Position numbers and translations under genes: made by a program. DNA of 64,000 nt from NCBI GenBank assembly GCA_019054805.1, contig JAHQIY010000001.1, forward strand, positions 7,392,501-7,456,500, in the 5' to 3' direction. A model generated the notes under the pieces. It saw only the letters and a program-made list of their open reading frames with translations, was not told the DNA's origin and ran no database searches. The first letter of the stretch is position 1; each line of letters begins with the position of its first letter. Positions 62,101 through 64,000 of the stretch are shown in pieces. This stretch comes from Brachionus manjavacas (lineage: Eukaryota > Rotifera > Eurotatoria > Ploima > Brachionidae).

Positions 62101-63334
62101 TGGCTTGAGAAGGTCTGCATGCTTTAGTTTTAGATTTGGATCGAAATTGGCATCTTCAGAGTCAAGTGTACGCTGAGCTTCCCACTTGAGAATGGTCTCG
62201 CACAAGTCGATGATAAGCAGCTTGTTTTCGTTTGTCGAATTTTGAGATAGGCCAACTTTTTGCAGCGCAACTATCAACTGATTTATGAGCGTGTGACGTA
62301 TGTAATAGAACACTTTAAAGTAGCGCACAATTATGAAGATCAGGTGGCTTAGCTGAGGCACCGAGTGATTTTCTTCGATGAGTATTTTTTTGGTCCATGA
62401 GGCCAACGTAATGTAGCCATCTTCGGATCTGGTGGGAAAAGTGGGAGTAAGAATTTGGAGCGCTTGTCTGACGACCAGTTTGGCTTCGGGGGCGTACGCT
62501 TTCAGCAGTGAATGAAAAACTTGAAAGACTATTCGCTTGTGAATGGCAAACTTGGATATTATGTGACTGAGAAGCAACAGGCCTTGATACTTATTGAATG
62601 GGTCAACGCATGTCTTGGCCAGCAGAGAAGGCCAAGCAAATGTCATTAGGCGGCGCAGTTTGGTGCCTTGTTTTTTGTTGTTCACATTGTGAATGTAGTC
62701 GTGAGCGTATTGCACAAACAAACAAGACAATTGAAGCAAATGAATTCGAACGGCATCCGAATAAGTCTGATTTTGGTCCGGGTCAACAACGTTGTTGATG
62801 AAAACCGATATGATGTTGTCCGGCGAGTCTGTGTCGGGATTTGGCGGGCCGCCGATAATCGCTTCGTGTTCGCCTTTTTCAAATGCACAAGTAAAACAAG
62901 GAATGACTATGTGCTGGAGTATTGACGACTTTAGCTTTTGGGTGTATATTGAATTTGAATTGGATTGAGTGGTAAATATTTGCACAAATGTAAAGAATAT
63001 GTCTCGTTTGAGTTGAATCGAGTATTCTTTTGCCACGCGTTCGCTTAGATACACGCGAAAAAATTCAAATTGACTGATAGATTTTTGGTGAAAAGCGATC
63101 AGCAATTTGAACAAAAGCTCAATATTAGAATTTAGAGCATATGTGGCTTCGTTTCTGGCGTGCAAGTCCAATTGAATCTCGTGATATTTGAGCAACACTT
63201 TCAGCACATAGATCGGCTCTTTCCAATAAATGTGGTTTAAGTTGTCGATTTGGGAGTGTTTTTCGTGAAATTTTTCATCGCACCATACTTTGAGCAGAAC
63301 TTCGATCAATTGACCTTGTGATTGGAGCCAACAT
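50169..63334 (-). CDS. TRRAP: TRRAP/Tra1 homologue, 3' four exons (partial)
   Basis: Scaffold subunit of SAGA and NuA4/TIP60 acetyltransferase complexes, which binds transcription activators in the nucleus. Visible exons are 60444-63334, 58154-59539, 54483-55534 and 50169-51746, with consistent phases: 2,301 residues, roughly the last 60% of the family's 3,800 or so. The remaining 5' exons lie beyond 64000. Exon A is HEAT-repeat region. Exons B and C are the FAT domain (IDPICNMCHINTDLAHSIW, ELNQWSELNEYIS, SLLQAAQQIIELQEAF, NAMLGVHALAQGIVTFGKIA, YPLAVYYPLRTLYFKIK). Exon D is the pseudo-PI3K domain (ARSTNYYVKI-like region, SIRGHNGKIYPFLIMNEP, VPFRLTPNMTEFF) with the FATC end SEIDPTWYPWF. As in all TRRAPs, the kinase HRD/DFG residues are absent, so it is catalytically dead. 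The introns are 904, 2,614 and 2,736 bp, far larger than elsewhere, and full of mobile elements. Confidence 0.95.
51797..51850 (-). repeat. Jockey-type LINE 3' tail in TRRAP intron
   Basis: Read on the minus strand it is AAGAGCTTTGGCTCGGCACA then GAAAACAAATAAATAAATAA, the same as the 3' end of the LINE at 41.2-43.5 kb. A tail-only insertion 50 bp from the TRRAP exon D acceptor. Confidence 0.65.
52765..52920. repeat. LINE tail piece and MITE arm
   Basis: CAGCTTTGATCTGACACAG resembles GGCTCCGATCTGACACAG at 56170. It is followed by AATTGAATAACTTTTTTCTA and then AACTTAGTTCTGTGAATGCA, one arm of the 17222 MITE. Confidence 0.5.
53213..53690. mobile_element. MITE (53247-53653) nested in a LINE 3' tail
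   Basis: The left end GAGTTGTTTAAAAGTCCCAA continues to TTTAAGTCCAAGTCC. The inverted right end, GAGTTGTTTAAAAGTCACAA, ends near AATCCAAGTCCGG. Flanks are TGGTACAT and TGGTACAG (7 of 8 equal), consistent with an 8-bp duplication. Joined across the element, the flanks read as the jockey LINE tail (TCTGAAGGAGC...AGCTTGGTACAG...AAATAAAT), so the MITE jumped into an older LINE tail inside a TRRAP intron. A related single end is at 33740-33784. Confidence 0.7.
53955..54285 (-). mobile_element. CR1-like LINE 3' end in TRRAP intron
   Basis: The minus-strand frame gives MSRIKVRENFLTNRVVNAWN then ELPIEVINAKSKKEFKNKLD, the characteristic C-terminal end of CR1/L2-like proteins. A short 3' UTR (with the TAGCTACCATAGC motif shared with 2615-2700) and an ATT microsatellite (about 53970-53998 on the plus strand as AAT) follow. 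5'-truncated to the last 60 or so codons. Confidence 0.8.
55660..55720 (-). repeat. Jockey-type LINE 3' tail in TRRAP intron
   Basis: Minus-strand GGAGCTTGAGCTCGGTGCAG then AAAACACAATAAAAAATAAA matches the end of the 41.2-43.5 kb LINE. Just outside the TRRAP exon C acceptor (55534). Confidence 0.6.
55795..56190 (-). repeat. LINE tail fragments with AAT tract
   Basis: 56082-56100 is an AAT tract, then TGCCCCTATTCTATCCTAGT and GGCTCCGATCTGACACAG, read as the 3' tail of another minus-strand CR1-like subfamily. 55797-55850 (CAAGGTGGTTCCGAGTGG...CAGTCCTCTTTTTAGGAA) weakly resembles 63905-63960. Confidence 0.45.
56983..57060 (+). repeat. MITE arm copy
   Basis: GCAACATTGAAAGTTGCATC...TTTGCAGAGTTTAGCAGAAA then TTAAATTTCAATAT matches 17283-17365 closely, the left arm and interior of the palindromic MITE in TMEM131. 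Confidence 0.65.
57066..57395 (+). mobile_element. Reverse-transcriptase relic in TRRAP intron
   Basis: Frameshifted plus-strand coding: INNVPEVKSHASRLFVDDC (the catalytic region), then LQLQKDIDEVLVWSKKWQM, KCKTMHMNKSS and ETRSERYLGVQFTK. Order and spacing match CR1/jockey-like RT downstream of the catalytic box. Stops are frequent; it is dead. Confidence 0.7.
58060..58110 (+). repeat. Jockey-type LINE 3' tail next to TRRAP exon B
   Basis: TTCTGAAGAAGCTCCAGCTC then AGTACTGAAAACAAATAAAC matches the 43.5-kb LINE end, here on the plus strand, 45 bp past the exon B donor. Confidence 0.6.
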
Positions 63335-64000
63335 CTTAAATTCAATTCAATTCAATTCAATTCTATTGAATGGAAATAGCAGCAACAACAAAACACATAA
63401 TGAAATTAAAACAAGCATTAAATAAAAGGACGAAGGCTTTTGACGCATAAAAAATAATGCTTTAGCAAAAATATTAAACTATCCCATAATGAATAAAAAG
63501 TTAAGATTATTTTATTTTTTTTCCTTATCGCATATTTTTTTTATTAAAGCATAAAAATCTTTGTCCAAGGTAATTCGTTACTCGGCCTAGACGAGGGAAC
63601 AAAAGAAAAAACCTTTCATCAAAGCTTTTCTGTAGGAGCTCAAGTATCTGAAGTGGCTCCATTATCTGAAATGGCTCAAGTTACTAGTTAGTAGATCATT
63701 TTGATTAAGTTGATCAAGTTAATGATGTCTATCTGAAGCTGTTGAACTGACAAAAAGAGGAGGTCGTCCAAATAAACTTAAGGCTAACGTTGAACTAAGT
63801 AAAACTGAAGAAAATTTTTTATACTTTAATTTTTTTATGCGTCAAATACATTTTTCCTTAAATAAAATCAAAATTTTTTTATTTTTTTTTTAAATAATAA
63901 TTAGGGGGAGGACCCCAGGGAGTTTGGAATGGTAATTAACCTCCCTTTCAGTCATTTTCAAAATTAAAGAGTTGTTTTTTGTCTAAGTTTAAAGCTCTTT
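63335..64000. other. TRRAP intron or upstream sequence with TTCAA repeat
   Basis: Immediately outside the exon A acceptor is a pentanucleotide tract (TTCAA)n at about 63341-63363. Next comes A+T-rich DNA, then a coding-like scrap with GGRPNKLKA (about 63760), resembling an AT-hook, of unknown origin. 63903-63960 is G+C-richer and resembles 55797-55850. Earlier TRRAP exons should lie beyond the window edge. Confidence 0.4.

Noticed and set aside
61869..62925. Plus-strand frames over TRRAP exon A
   Set aside because: Antisense shadows of the long TRRAP exon.
1..64000. tRNA, rRNA, CRISPR or bacterial-type operon
   Set aside because: Looked for B-box-like GGTTCGAATCC motifs, regular direct repeats with spacers and gene runs; none seen. 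A covariance-model search would be decisive.

Overview
This is a very A+T-rich eukaryotic window from an invertebrate animal. Its genes are intron-rich, most introns are only about 47-60 bp, and several have clear animal orthologues: TMEM131, TBC1D19, SPATA4, TRRAP and an Hsp70. Small introns, extreme A+T content and many young and old retrotransposon fragments would fit a small-genome invertebrate such as a monogonont rotifer. That is a guess from style only; nothing in the window fixes the taxon.

Layout. 1-6.6 kb is repeat-rich: a decayed hAT DNA transposon with a perfect 8-bp target duplication (1084-2374), then a 5'-truncated CR1-like LINE (3178-4431). A small four-exon EF-hand gene lies at 6613-7241 and uses a GC-AG intron. 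7.2-12.5 kb is almost empty. 12519-23918 is a 20-exon TMEM131 gene whose splice phases close to a 2,024-residue protein. 24-27 kb holds a MITE and a second CR1-like LINE. TBC1D19 (27370-29564, minus) stands head-to-head with an unrecognised secreted or membrane protein gene (29838-30570, plus). 31.6-33.8 kb is a dead Ty3/gypsy integrase region. Hsp70 (34593-36617, minus) and a small mitochondrial-type membrane protein (38920-39305, minus) follow. 39.9-44.2 kb holds two copies of a jockey-type LINE and a broken, unidentified coding relic. SPATA4 (45178-46203, plus) converges on a small immunoglobulin-domain membrane protein (46267-46981, minus). An RTE LINE relic sits at 49.3 kb. From 50169 to past the contig's right half runs the 3' part of TRRAP (minus), whose four visible exons are separated by introns full of LINE tails, MITEs and reverse-transcriptase debris.

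Functionally the genes are unrelated housekeeping genes: chromatin acetyltransferase scaffold (TRRAP), collagen or secretory trafficking (TMEM131), Rab regulation (TBC1D19), chaperone (Hsp70) and a sperm/cilium-associated CH-domain protein (SPATA4). There is no operon-like organisation and no CRISPR, tRNA or rRNA gene that I could see. I did not find a convincing new multi-gene system. The most informative oddities are two GC-AG introns, a stop-free 51-bp intron, an exon whose only coding content is ATG, several palindromic MITE families, and two unrecognised small membrane proteins. Exon coordinates were worked out by hand from reading frame, splice dinucleotides and remembered family patterns, and have not been checked against transcripts.
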